In this document: positions 45,201 through 60,200 of the stretch, one piece after another
Numbering within the stretch: position 1 is the stretch's first letter
Layout of the letters: the number at the start of each line of letters is the position of its first letter
Source: Siphonodentalium dalli
Taxonomy: Eukaryota > Mollusca > Scaphopoda > Gadilida > Siphonodentaliidae
Assembly (NCBI GenBank): GCA_032622095.1
Contig: CP136065.1
Location: forward strand, 218,966,151 to 219,030,150
Direction of reading: 5' to 3'
DNA: 64,000 bases
Notes under the pieces: model-generated
Told to the model about the DNA's origin: nothing
What the model saw: only the letters and a program-made list of their open reading frames with translations
Databases searched by the model: none
Translations under genes and position numbers: made by a program

Positions 45201-48200
45201 TACTGTTCAAGTTATGACAAGTTATGATGGATGGACGACCGACTGACGGACGGATGGACAGGGGAAAAACAGTATACCCCCCCCCCTCTTTTAAAAAAAA
45301 AGGGGGTATAATTATAAATAATGGCCATGTCACAGCCAACCAACATCGAAACTAGCATGAACTCTCTACTAGAGAGTGCCTCTTGAAACTACCTTTATTG
45401 AGAACAAGGAACAAACTATAATGGTCTGGAACCCGCCATATATACACAAAGGCAAATATATCCACATACATTTTCAATCTGTATAAAGCCATTGGCAACA
45501 AGACAGCAAAGGAAATGATACTGAACATAACAGTCCAGCTTCCAAGAATTATGCGCTTCCAAATGGAGTAAGCCCCAAAGGACTAACCGCCAATACACCA
45601 CCAGGGAAAACCCCCACCCCAGACATAACCAGAGAACACTTCAACGAGATCCTGTACAATTGTATGGAGATTGTTAATGCCATCACAGACTCATTATAAC
45701 ATTATCTCCGCTGCAAACATGACAGACAACACTTGTCGCATTGGACTGCAACCAAGTCGGTATATCCAACCTTACATACTAAATCATTGATATACTGCCC
45801 GGGACTCAGATAATGGCGCAAACACCAAAGTCTGCGAAATTAGGGAAACATACTTTATATTTTACTCAGAATGCTATTTCCTTATGGCTTGAATACGAAG
45901 AACTTTTTAGTCACCTCTCTTCTTATATAATTATAAATACAGAAAATAGTGATTGAAATTTAGTAAACCGCTCCGGGCCACTGCTCTCCATCCTAAATTT
46001 ATGACAAGTGAACGAGGAATCAGGTATCTACACGAAATTGGGTCACTGTTCAGCACTGTTCCCTTGTTTTTTTTACCCCACCCCCCCCTATTTTCATATG
46101 CTTTGCAGATTCCCTCTTCTTTCTCTTGTTATCCATACATTTGGCACCAACTTCACTTTGTGATTAAATGTATATGACTAATTGGTTTCAGGCCATTTTT
46201 CTTTCAGCTTATCCTAATTTGACATATCAAAAAGCCTTTGGGCCGTCAGCCATCATTTCATTTTGACTTTTTACTGTCATCCCGGGATGCTAGGTGTGAT
46301 TTTCGCTAACCCTACATGATGTGTTACCTGGTCAGACACCCACTTACCACTTATTGGTTACCCATAAAAAAACAACTGATGGATGGATGGACAGAGGCAA
46401 AACAGTATACACCCCTTTTTTGAAAAAAAAAGGGGGTATAATTATAAATACAGAAAATATTGGTGACTGACCTGTTGTAAGAATGCTATGAGCTGACATG
46501 TTCCCCATTTATCAGGCTTCGGCAGATTTATGTCCTTCAGGTAGAGAATTAATCGCTCGCAGTCCTTAGGTCGGTACACTCTGCCTGTGTTTGTACTTAT
46601 GACCATGCATGTTTGTCCTAGTTTTTGCAGCACATGAGTTGGGTTAGTCTGAGCACTGCAGTGTACTACTGCTACTTGTGTTGACCGAAGCTTCTCAAAG
46701 CAATGCTTCAAAAGAAGTCTGAAATAAAGATGTGAATTGTATTCAGATATCCTAAAAGTGACGTAATTGTGTTGTTAAGAATAAAAGACAAGGTTTCTTT
46801 CATTTGTATAAACATTTTTATATTATCGACAATACACTAATCGTTTATTACAAAACTGCATCAGCGAAATGAATAGGACTGTAAAAATTCATTTTAGATA
46901 CACTTTCAAATGACACACGTATCATATCGAGTCATGTGTATCATGATACTGGAATTCAAGTAACTTCTGAAGATGGACATGAGTAAAAGAGTGATATCTG
47001 CAATGTTATCCAAAGTTTACATGTCTACTATGTGTATTTGACTCATCCAGCTAATTATTAAACTGCATTGTAGTTTAAAATGAACTCTATTTCCAGTTAT
47101 AAACATGTTGGTTCTGATAATTCAGGTGGTACATTATAAGAAAAACTAATTTTGTGTATCGTGATATGTATCGTATCATAGATCATGTCTCATGATTCGT
47201 ATTGTATCGTGACCAAGTCTATCATTATATCCTTAGAAATAAAACAGGAATAAACTCATTTCTATTTCCCGATGAAATTTCGACTTTTTGTATCCCTCTT
47301 CTGCCAAGTCATTTTATCGACTCCATCTAATCAACTCATCAGCTGAATATCTATATAAATCAATCAAAATGAATCAAGTAACTACTCATTAGGCCAGATA
47401 AACAAAATAGTTTGTTTCTCAGGGAAAGCCTCATCCCCAAAAAATACTGCTCCTCAAGCAGGCCTGATTATAGTGTGTCTGATATTTGCAGAATGAGGTC
47501 CCCAGAGGGTGAATTTAGTGATGCTATCCAACATAGAGGGCTAGCATCACCAAATTCACCCTTTGGGGACCTCATTCTGCACAGTATTTATTAGATTCAT
47601 GGATCATCTATGGAATACCCACCCCTTTCCACATCCCTCTGGACCAACAAGAATGAAAGGCTGTCTGTTTTCAGATTGTAACCATGGCGAAAAGAAATCC
47701 AGGCCTCGCTGTACGTCTTTTGTTCTGATAACCGGCATCGATTGTTTGTTGTTAAAATGCTCAACCGCCAAATCTTCTGGTATCTGCATTATAAAACATA
47801 AAATGTAAGTCAACTCATGCTACTTCCATTATAAAAACAAAAGATTTATATTGTACTTTTTGCATGTAATTAATCAAACTAGTTTTATCTGAGAGTTTAT
47901 ATGGAAAATATTAATGAAATGAAATTAATGATAGCAGACATCAACTGTTTGTTGTTAAAAACTCAACAAAAAGATTATTTTAAAGTCGGAGGTAAAACAC
48001 ACGAACACAAACTTTGAAAAGCTTTTGACGGACTGTAAAACAAATACGTATATAAATTAAACACATACACATTATCATATCAATGTTATACATTGTTAAA
48101 ATAAGTTATCCTAGTTAAAATACCTCATTGTAAGTTGTAACAGTTAACATTTTGATTTTTTGAGTAATAAAATTATTATATTTTATTTTTTTTTTTTAAA

Positions 48201-51200
48201 CACCAGAAAAATCTGTATAATTTAATTTGCCACTTCCTGTAATAAAAGAGAAAAGAAAATTAGAAGTTGCTTGAATTTCATGTTTCTTAGATTTTGGAAT
48301 TCTTTCAACGGGTAGCCAAAATTATCTCCTGTAATAATAATATAGATAAAATATCAGTGGTTGTGTTATTTACCTTTATTTGATAATTAATAGTTAAAAT
48401 ATTATGGTACCAACATTATAAAATGGAAAATGTATGTCATCTCCTGGCACTCCCATTATAAAATCAAATGATTTACATTACACTTTTTTCAATCAAACTA
48501 ATATTATTTGAAAGTTTATGTGGCAACTATTAATGAAAAATAAAAGACTAAGCAAGTTCTCTAAGAATCTGACATTAAATGAGAACTCGGGTGTGATAAT
48601 AATAATATTATAAAAGAATTTAATATCTATTTCATTGTATATATGAGTATTGATCATACAGAAACTTATAAAAACAAAGGTTATCAATAAATTAGATAAC
48701 CCCCTAAAAATAAATATTAAACATCATAAATCTCTATCAAAATAATGATCAATGTTCAAAATAAGCTGTGTGAGGTAGACATAGTTTGTTAGTATGAGTT
48801 TTACTTGAGTCATCTCCCTAGCCAATTCAAAACTATATTTGTATTAATATATATACTAATTGGGCACAAGCAATTTCTACAAAATATCTATATACAATTT
48901 GTGTGTCATCATTATACCAAGGGAATTGTTTTATGTACTAAAGGTAGAGTAGTTCACTCTTCATTACATTATCAAATGTGAATACTCGTGAATGATGGAC
49001 TTATCTTCGAGGTCAGCCCCCCCCCCATGTAATTTTTTTGGCTTGTCTTTAGTGATCAGTTCATAGAGGGTTTTATATGATAATACTCATGCAGAATATA
49101 TATAACCTGGCTGAACATGCATTCAAAATAAATATTAAACAAACTAATTGCTAATGGTCTGAGGGTGGCATTAGTTACTCAATTTAAAGATTCCTAAAAG
49201 ATACTGATTCTAACATCATTCTATGGAATCATGTCCAAGCCTCAAATATTCAGTCTCTATTAATGTAGATGTAAGTCATGCTGTAAAGAAAGCTTATTCT
49301 ATGGACCCATGTAGTCTCTATTAATGTAGATGTAAGTCATGCTGTGAAGAAAGCTTATTCTATGGACCCATGTCCAAGCCTCAAATATTCAGTCTCTATT
49401 AATGTAGATGTAAGTCATGCAGTAAAGAGAGCTTATTCTATGGACCCATGTAGTCTCTATTAATGTAGATGTAAGTCATGCTGTAAAGAAAGCTTATTCT
49501 ATGGAACCATGTCCAAGCCTCAAATATTCAGTCTCTATTAATGTAGATGTAAGTCATGCTGTAAAGAAAGCTTATTCTATGGACCCATGTAGTCTCTATT
49601 AATGTAGATGTAAGGCATGAAGTAAAGAAAGCTTATTCTATGGACCCATGTCCGAGCCTCAAATATTCAGTCTCTATTAATGTAGATGTAAGTCATGCAG
49701 CAAAGAGAGCTTATTCTATGGACCCATGTAGTCTCTATTAATGTAGATGTAAGTCATGCTGTAAAGAAAGCTTATTCTATGGAACCATGTCCAAGCCTCA
49801 AATATTCAGTCTCTATTAATGTAGATGTAAGTCATGCTGTAAAGAAAGCTTATTCTATGGACTCATGTAGTCTCTATTAATGTAGATGTAAGTCATGCAG
49901 TAAAGAGAGCTTATTCTATGGACCCATGTCCGAGCCTCAAATATTCAGTCTATTAATGTAGATGTAAGTCATGCAGTAAAGAGAGCTTATTCTATGGACC
50001 CATGTAGTCTCTATTAATGTAGATGTAAGGCATGAAGTAAAGAAAGCTTATTCTATGGACTCATGTTCAAGCCTCAAATGTTCAGTCTCTATTAATGTAG
50101 ATGTAAGCCATACGGTAAATAAAGCTTATTCTATGGAACCATGTTCCAGCCTCAAATGTTACTCTTTAGATCTTTATGATTTTTGGATTAAAATATGAGA
50201 CAATATACAGTTTCTATACAAGATTTGGAACTTCTATAGCTTAAAAGTTTTTAATAAAGTCAAAGAAACCTATCAATTTAATTAGATAGGAAACTTGTAG
50301 CTTTCTTTTTAACTCAGGAAGACAAATTCCAGGATCTGTCGTTTGACATAACTGTCAATTAATGATTGATTGGTGCTAAGTTCAGTCATTCTCACATAAA
50401 TATCAATGCATGAAAAATGTCAAATATATAGCATTTTTTCCCCATATTGCAGTGTATAACCATTAATGATTTGACTGAGTATCAAAAACTCTTCGAGGCT
50501 TGCACATTACAATGGTATATAATTATTTGGGTATGAACATAATAAGCAAGTTTCAATATATTTGTCAGGGATAATAAAGAATTTTAGCAAATATAAAATA
50601 TTTTGCAACTAAATCTAAATAGAACTACAAGTAAACAGCCTACCCCTTTTATAAATGCCTGCACCTAAAACACATATGGATAAAATTCTGGTGAACATAC
50701 TACACACATAACATGTCAGAAAGAGAAGAAAAGGTTTAAGATAGCAAGTAGATAAGATAAGTATCATGGAGACAATACACAGAAAAATTGATTTTACAAT
50801 AAAAGTTCTAAAGTAGTGTGCAGACGAGTCTGTTGGGTATGTTGCGTTGGTCCGTACTTCGCATTGGTCTGTACGTTGCATTGACACATTCTGTTGTCTG
50901 CTTTAAACCATTCACATGTTTCTGATAATAATTGCAGCTAATAAGCTCGATATTGGAATAAATACAATATGCAAATCAATCTATCTGTGTTAAATCCCAA
51001 CAACTAACATGTTATTGACATAAATACAAATTGATTTCCTTCACTTCGAAGACAGCCATCATCTTGCATCGATTGAAAACAAGAAATGCCATGATGCACG
51101 CCATATAAGGTATGCGTTAAGCATTGCATTGAAAATAGAATCTCTCAATTGCGTGTGTTAACGGATACCACGTTAATGGACGCATTGCAGCTGTCTGAAT

Positions 51201-54200
51201 GTCTTAGTGTTATTGCCTGTAATCCAATTTCAACGCAATGCATGCAACGTATGCAATGGACTGGTCTGAATTCTACAATCATAATAATTTCTATAATTTA
51301 CAACAAGTAGGAGCTACATATTACAGTAAAGAAAAGTTCAATGATTTCAATGAGAATGATTTGAAAACGTTGATGCATGTCAAAATTTGAAAAGCTCAAG
51401 TCCTACACAGATGGTCACTCACAATAAATGTGAGGCCATCATTTATTAAACGAATAAAATAAGATTAGGACATCATAAATAAATATATACGTTATCCTGT
51501 GTTTTCAGGCAATTATGAAGTGAAAGGTAAGTGGACTTGTTATTGTTTGTACTGATAATTTCATGAATTAAATCTTACAATTTTCACAAGTTATTTATTG
51601 CATCTCTCTTTCAGTACATTTCAACCATTACAATCTCTACATACACAGTATACACCTATCTTAAATTTGTATTTGTACATTGAGGGGACATGGAATTTTT
51701 AATTGCTGAAACATTCTGGGTTAACCATTTCTATACTAAATACTCATTGACGAGTAGTTATCCCTTAGGAAATGTTCAGATAATAAGTTCAACAAACGAC
51801 CATAGGTCGTTTGTTGAACTTATTAACTGAACATTTCCCTCCAATGAATATGAATCATTCTGCTTTTTGTATTATCTGTTTTTCTGCCTGCCTTCTGCTT
51901 TTATTACCCGAACACCCCTCCAAATGAATAATAGACAGTTCCAATGTATATTTTTATAACTGAATGGGTGAATCCATTTAGTATAGAAAGGGTTAAAATT
52001 CAACTATATATTTTAATGAAGACCTCATTGGCCTCAGAACGACATCTCATTCTACACAAACAGTAATTGTAGAAAAGTAAGTTACATGTATGAAGTGTTG
52101 AATTTACCTCCATACTGTAGGAGTTTAGTCTGCCAGTCTCCATTTCATAATATGTGTCAATAGGATTTCTAGGATCCGGTGCCATCTCATTTGTCCAAGA
52201 GAACACCTGAAATAAAATATAAGTTGGAGATAAGTAGCAATAACTGACAAGAAATTTGGTCATCATTTTGTAATTTCAATAATATATAAAAGGAAGCGAA
52301 CAGAGTACAATTGGAGAGGGCGGTGCCTCAGTAGCTCTATAATAAGGTGCATAGGGCTGTAGACCATCATAAGATGTCCATTTGATTCCCAATAAGAGAG
52401 GATTTCTGATCCAAACAAAGGGAACCTAATTTGTTGAACAGGGCAAATTCGTCAGTTGATTGCTGGTGGCCATTGGTTCCTATGTCCAGTGGTGTGACTT
52501 CTCAGAGAAATTAACCCTCTGCACCATGTGGTCTTTCCCCAACAAATTAAACAAGTGACCAAGTGGCCAAATCCACGATAAATCTCAAAAAAGTTCTAAC
52601 TAACAATGCAAGTGACCATGATCAAGATTCACATCTCACCATAATTACTTGGATATCATTGTCTTACTTGAGAGCAAACCTGGATATAATGTGTCTGATA
52701 TTAGCAGAATGAGGTCATCACAGGGTGAATTTAGTTATGCTATCATGCACAGTGGGCTAGCATCACTAAATTCACCCTCTGGGGACCTCATTCTACTCAA
52801 CTGCTATGAGAGACCTAGGATCGGATTGAAGTTCCCCAGTTGAAGTTGGCGACATTCACCCATTAGTCACCTCGAATATGCAATTTAACTTCTGCAAATT
52901 AGGGGATATAGAAACTGAACAGAAAGGAAAAAGTAACTAAAAACAATGCTAATTTGACTACAGATACTTCCCTGAAGATGAAGCCTAAGCAGAATGAGGT
53001 CCCCAGAAGGTGAATTTGGTGATGCTAGCCCACTGTGCTGGTGGTTCCAGAGGGTTCCAAAGTTATTTCACTGTGTTTACATAAACGCTGAGCCGAATGC
53101 TCCAACTATGAGTAATATCGGGAAGCAAGAATTTAAGATTTTTAGAACGAACCTCTTTAGCAAATATTTCTCTGGTGCTCTCACTAACGTTGCCTCCGAG
53201 TCCTCTCATCAGAGCCACTGTAAAGTGAGCTTTGTTTTTCACACCATGTAGATGTGACAGTCCATTCAGTACAACTCCAACGAGACTCGTCTCAACCATG
53301 AAATCATTCTACAAAAGAATCAAGAATCAATATTAAGTGATATTTCTGTCACTTGAGTAACATTTATTCCACGAGGAGAGGACTTTAAACAAGACAGTCA
53401 ATGACTGTGGGGTCGCTCACCAGACTGCAAAGACTGATAAGACTGGGACTCTGGAGACCACAACAGTCAGAACTTTTCATAATCACTTTAAAAGAAGTAG
53501 ATATCTAAAGAGTTAAATCTAAAACAAAAAATTTGGAGTTATGTCCCTGGCCCCGCCCACATTTGACCCAGTGACCTGATTTGAACAAATCTGAACCCCA
53601 GTCACCCAAGGATCCTTCATACCAAATATGAACCCATATAGCCTGATGGTATTTGAGAAGAAGTCACTTTAAGAATACTATGGAGGGAAAGAGTTATGGC
53701 CCTGGCTTCGCAACTATTTCAAGTGAACTCATTTGAACAAATCTGAATGTGAGTCACCTAGGGAACATCCACACCAAATATGAAACCATTCGGTCTTATT
53801 GTTCTGAAGATGTTTAAAAGAATTACTATGGTGGGAAAGAGTTATGGCCCTGGCTTCGCAACTATTTGACCCATTTGGTCTTATGGTTCCAGAGGAGAAG
53901 ATGTTCAAATAATTGTTGTCGGACGGATGGACGGACAGACGATGGACGGACGAGGAGTGATGACTATAGCTCCGGCGGAGCACAGGTAGGGTGGCTGGTT
54001 GATAATTAAATCTCTTATCTCCGCCCCTATTTGAACAAACATGAATCCCCATCTATGAGATCCATTCATTTGGTAATTTCAGACATTAGATTTTAAGAGT
54101 TGAACTTAACTGATTTTCCTAAAATGACCCCAAATCTGAAAAAATCTAAACCCCAGTCACCGAAGGACCATCCATACCAAACATAATCTAAATAGTCCAG

Positions 54201-57200
54201 ATGGTTCTTGAGAAGAAATTGTTTTAAGAATTACTATGGAAGGAAAGAGTTATGGCCCTGACTTCTCACCTATTTGACCTGATGAACTCATTTGAACAAA
54301 TCTGAATGTGAGTCACCTGGGGGACATCCACACCTAAATATATAAACCCATTTGGTCTTTAATATGTATCTGGAGAAGAAAACAATTGATGGACGGATAG
54401 AGACATATTGACAGATGGATGGATGGGAGAACAGTCTGAAATAGAGACTGACAAATTAAATCCAATATACCCCCCAAGTTTTCTTTGCAAAATCAGGGTA
54501 TAATGAGTTCAACTGGATACTGGTGGTTAAGAACATAATATTCGAACAGACAAGCCTGAACATAGTGTCTGACATTTGCAGAATGAGGTCCCCAAAGGGT
54601 GAATTTAATGACACAATCCTGCAATGCGGGCTAGCATCACCAAATTCACCCTCTGGGGACCTCATTCTGTGTAGGCCTCAACTGCTATGGGAGACATAGC
54701 ATTAGATTGAAGTTCTCCAGTTAAAGTTGGTGATGTGCACCCATTGGGCACCTCAATTATGCATTTTATATTCACAAATTAGGGGATATAGAAACTAAAC
54801 AGAAGGGCTAAAGTAAGTAAATATGTCAATTTAAGTGCCTATATACTTCCCAGAAGATGAGGCCTAAGCAGAATGAGGACCCTGGCTAGTGTATTTGGTG
54901 ATGCTAGACTGCTGATTAGGCCTCAATGGCCAATAAAACCAAGGAACAGATTGAAGTCCTTCAGTTGAAGTTGGTGATACACACCCATTGAGCACCTCAA
55001 TTATGCATTTTATCTTCTGCAAATTAGGGGGACATTGAAACTGAACAGGTGGAAAAAAGTGACTATATCAATGAAGTCCTACAGTTGAAGTTGGTGATAC
55101 ACACCCATTGAGCACCTCAATTATGCATTTTATCTTCTGCAAATTAGGGGGACATTGAAACTGAACAGGTGGAAAAAGTGACTAAATCAAACTGTCAATT
55201 TGATACTTCCCAGAAGATGAGGACTAAGCAGAATTAGGTCCCTGGCGGGTGTATTTGGTGATGCTAGCATGTTGTATGGGGTAGCAACACTAAATTCACC
55301 ATCTGGGGACCTCACTATGTAAATGTCAGACACACTATTTCCAGACTTGAAGAAATCAAAGCCATTCACAGTATCATTGAATGTCAGTCATCACCTAATG
55401 GAAGCACCAGTTTGTTGTTAAATTGCTACAGATATGTTTAGATTAGAATAATACATGTCATCTGGCCAGTTTATATAATTAATGACCTGTACCTTTACAG
55501 ATATATATGCCTCTGTGGTGAGAGGTATTAAATTGAGAGGTGATATGGCTTGGAAGGGATGTTGGTTGATGGCAGGGTTGAGCCTGGGCCATGTGGGAGT
55601 GGGAAGGTGGGGGAGGGTGGAATGTTTCCATAATTTCATTAAAGAGTAAAGTTTCATAACTCTGCAGATGTTATATATAATGGTGTCACTTTTTTTCAAA
55701 TTTTAAAACATGTTTTAAAAAAAATTGTCCCAGAAGATGAGGCCTAAGCAGAATAAGGTAATTGAGGGTGTATTTGGTGATGCTAGCCTGCTGTATGGGG
55801 TAGCAACACTAAATTCACCATCTGGAGACTTCATTCTGCAAATGTCAGACACACTATGTCCAGGCTTGGAGAAATGAACAATGGACTATTCCTTGTAGAC
55901 TCATGTAGAATAGTTGTTTAGCTAATGTCATGTCTTGTAATGACAGATGGTAAACTGGTCTGAAGCAAGCAGTCTTAGCAAGAGTATCGGGTGACCACAC
56001 TATGATAAATTGGCTTTTTCAATAATAGAGGCTTCAGTGTTCTCTTAAAAATTAATAGTGCATAGCAAAGAGGTGTGAATTATAAAGGGCCATAACTCTG
56101 TTAAAATATATCGGATCAAACCCATATTTTAACTTGATCTGTATATAAGTGTCAAAAATTAATATACCAAATTTGGTGTTGATCAGATGAAAAATGTTTG
56201 AGTAATCCTGTCTTGGATGAATTCTATATCAAAACAAGAGTGGAAGGGGTTAAATAAACAATACCAAAATCCATACAGATGAAGAACATGCTAAGAAAAA
56301 TCTAGGTAAGAAATATGAGGCTGTGATGTGTCCTAAACAAAAATTAAAGGTCAAAATGCAAAAATTAATTTGTTTCTTTTTAAAGTTATGTCCCTGGCTC
56401 TGCCCCTATTTGACCCAGTGACCCCATTTGAACAAATCTGAACCCCAGTCACCCAAGGTATCTCTGTACCAAATATAAGCTAAATCGGCCAAATATTTTT
56501 TTAGAAGAAGTCATTGTAAGAATTACTATGAGTTATGGCCCTGATTTCTCAACTAATTGGCCGGGTGACCTCATTTGAACAAATCTGAACACCAGTGACC
56601 CAAGGACCCTCCATACCAAATATTAGCTAAATCAGCCCAATGGTTCTGAACAAGAAGTCGTTGTAAGAATTACTATGGAGGAATAGAGTTATAGCCCTGG
56701 CTTCGCAACTATTTGACCCAGTGACCTCATTTGAACAAATCTGAATGAGAGTCACCTAGGGAACATCCACACCAAATATGAACCAATTCGGTATGATGGT
56801 TTCAGAGGAGAAGATGCTTAAAAAAAGTTTGACGGACGGACGGACGGACAGACGGACAGACGGACAGACGGACAGACGGACGCACGGACGGACGACGGAC
56901 GAGGAGTGATGACTATAGCTCCACCGGAGACTTCGTCTCAGGTGAGCTAAAAAAGCATTTTGCTTGTTGTCCATTCCTCTTCATAAATCTCTATGTATCT
57001 ACATGTGTATTGTGTCTGTGTTGTATGTTTGATTTTTTGAAATAAATATTGTTTACACAAATATTAAGTACACATTACTCCACTTTACTCCCATATAAAA
57101 CATCCTTCATTATCACCAACCAGTAACAATGGTAAAATTAGACACTGCCATGCCAGTCTTATGACATACTGTGGGCAGGAGTCTGTCCTGCTTTAAATGA

Positions 57201-60200
57201 CACCAACAAAAAAACAGCAGAAAAGCAGTGAGAAAAGGGGAAAAATGTTCAATAAGACAAAGAGAACTGATCATGCCATGGGAATCTAACACATTGTTTA
57301 CAGACAATATAGTGATAGTTAGAGAAATCCGAATATGTGAAGAAAACAAGTGTTTACATTTAGTGCAAAAGGAGAATAATTTTGACTAGTATGTTAATTG
57401 TATCAGATCTACCATTTTTCAATAATGTCACCATAATGGTCATCAGGGACCAACTTAGAGGGAGACATTGAAGATATCTTCTCCCTAAAATGTGTCACAT
57501 ATCCATTATATGTCAAAAGCTATTATTCGCACAAATAATCATAAACTATGCGCTCGGCAAGGAATGGCTTCAATGTTGGTCCTACACCAGGTGATATCTC
57601 AAGGATGGAATTTTATGAATGCACATGTATACTATGCATATAATCTAATTGCATGGATCTAATTGATCAGAATATCAATCAGAATTGTGGAGATATGTAT
57701 TAGCAATAATGCTGAACATGATCTTAATGCCATATTTTCCACAAAACACACATGATAAAATTTAGAAACTTTTCTGAAGCTGGGCTTCTGTTCGATTGTC
57801 TCCGCCGAGCAAGCAATACTAAATATGGTACCATGACACCGGCTTCGATCAGATGATTCTATCCCGTTTTATATCAAGCTTTTTTACTTATTTATACACG
57901 ATCTCGGACCTGTGTACACAGTCCTCCTCACGAAGAATTCCTCACGGGAGCAATAAATTACTCCTGCATAATAGGTTACGGGAGCAATTGCTCCCGCAAT
58001 TCACAAATGAGTAAATGTTTCACAAATGAGTAAATGTTCATCTTATTGGTAAATTGAATAGTTATTACTGTATTATATATTAAAATTTTAATTTACAATG
58101 TACATGTTATTGTTTCTACTTTGTGTTTGTGTTGACTTAAATTATTGTTCCCTGGGATCTTATTACAATGAATGCCAAGTCAATTTGGGTCCATGAAATT
58201 TTATTAATAAATAATTCAATTAAAATAAATCTATGAAAACAAAACTAGTACCAGTTGTTGTACTATTTTCGGCATCAAGTTGCTCGAAATACACAGCACT
58301 CAGGTGGCTTTTTGTGTTTAAGTGCTGCTCCAGAGTCCATTTGGAATAAAAGACGAACTGGCTGCCATTTCGTCAAACTGCTTTAAGGCTTTACCGGTAA
58401 GTTTTTTTCCGAACATGGTCAGAATGCTTGGCGCATGCTTTACAATAAGCTTTCATGACGATTGTTTTGCCATCCCTGTACTCATTCTCATAACCAAAAG
58501 ATATTTTAAACGTCCATGATAGGAACGTTGACAGGAAAACCATGATTATTTATTTTATTTTCAAAATGTGGTGCGTTCGATATGGTTTGCCGGAGTTTCC
58601 GGTGAGAATACATTCCGGCCAGAAATTCACAATAAAGCGCCGGTTTCCACTATGAAAAAAGACGGCAGCGATACATCACGCCAGGGAAATAAAAAATTCC
58701 GGCGCTGCCGGGCGCAAACGCAATATCGCCCGCTTCCTGAGGAGGACTGTGTACATAGCTATTGTATATAACAATGTTCTCCTATTCTCATTTGTAAATA
58801 TGTTGTGTCTCAATACTCATGAAATTATAGTTTTTAAGAAAATAAACTAATTGATTAATTGACAGAGAACACTTGGTCTATGTAATCACCTAACATCAGT
58901 CTAAATATTACTACCTATTTGACGACATGCTCACCTGTTTAGTAAGGATCCATTCTACAGCCTTGTAGAAGTATTCATCTATCCAGAGGGACAATGTGTC
59001 TCTCTCGACCTCAGGCAGCACACTCAACCATGACGTCACCACTGCCTTTATGTCAGTGTCTTCATCACTGTAATGATGAAAGCAATTGTAAAGCAATCAT
59101 AACACACTGCTATATCTCTGGGAAGATATACTAAGTATTTTATCCATAATCTTTAATGGATAGTTTGAATCAGTATTGGACTTGCCACTAATTCATAATC
59201 ATGCTGTTGCAAAAGGTCAAACAAGATATTTTACCAGTCGTTTACTTCATGACATGTCGTTTGAGTCAATTATTGCTATAGAATAAAAAAAAAAGCCCAA
59301 AAGACTCCTGATTGCATGATGAATTTTATTATTATTTATTATTATTATATATTCATTTAAGAAACGCATTCTACAGCAATTAGTTTCAATGCGCAATTAC
59401 ATACACAAATATACACAAACAAGATAACATCGCGCATATTTACACATAAAAAAGCAATACAAGCTTCACCGATATATATGGCAGATAACTCGGAAAGATG
59501 ACTGAAATTGGACCTACAATTAACAATAAAATATCCAGTAGATTAAAAGACCTGATTAAAATATTAAATTAAATATTAATTTTCCAACTATAACGGATAA
59601 GCCTGAAAAAAGTTAAAATAACAGATGGTGCACTTATAACGAATAACACATTCTGAACAGGTGAGTTTTAAGAGCTGTATTCAAAGATGATACTGAGTCA
59701 ATCTTCCTCATATCAACGGGTAGGCTGTTCCAAATAGAAACTGAGACATTTTGGAATGAGCACTTTCCATAGTTCACTTTCATAGTTAACCCTTTGAGTG
59801 ACAGGTCGATTTTTGTATCAACCCATATACCCTGTGCCAATGCATTCTGTTATATATGCGAGTCGACCATAGGTCGCCTCGCATATATAAGAGAATGCAT
59901 TGGCCTAAGTTTTTTTTTTAATTTTTTTTTTACAATTTTAATAATTTATTCTTATATTCTTTAACAGACTTATTTTGTAGGTTTAGGGCCGATGAGATCG
60001 TCCCTGGCACTCAAAGGGTTAATCTATCTCTAGATTAACTGAAGTATTCTCAGAGATGACTTCCTTTAATCTTGGCATGCCTGAGATTGATCATAGACTA
60101 TTAGAGTTGGTTACAGTGACTGAGAGGAGCATATATTAGATACCTGAGATAAATCATCCCCATACGAGAGATAGATACCTGAGATAAATCATCCCCATAC

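Noticed and set aside
47623-47783. Alternative donor for exon 6 at GGTATTCC further downstream
   Set aside because: Only the gtgggt donor after AAAGGG joins to exon 7 in frame and preserves [11 protein letters not shown].
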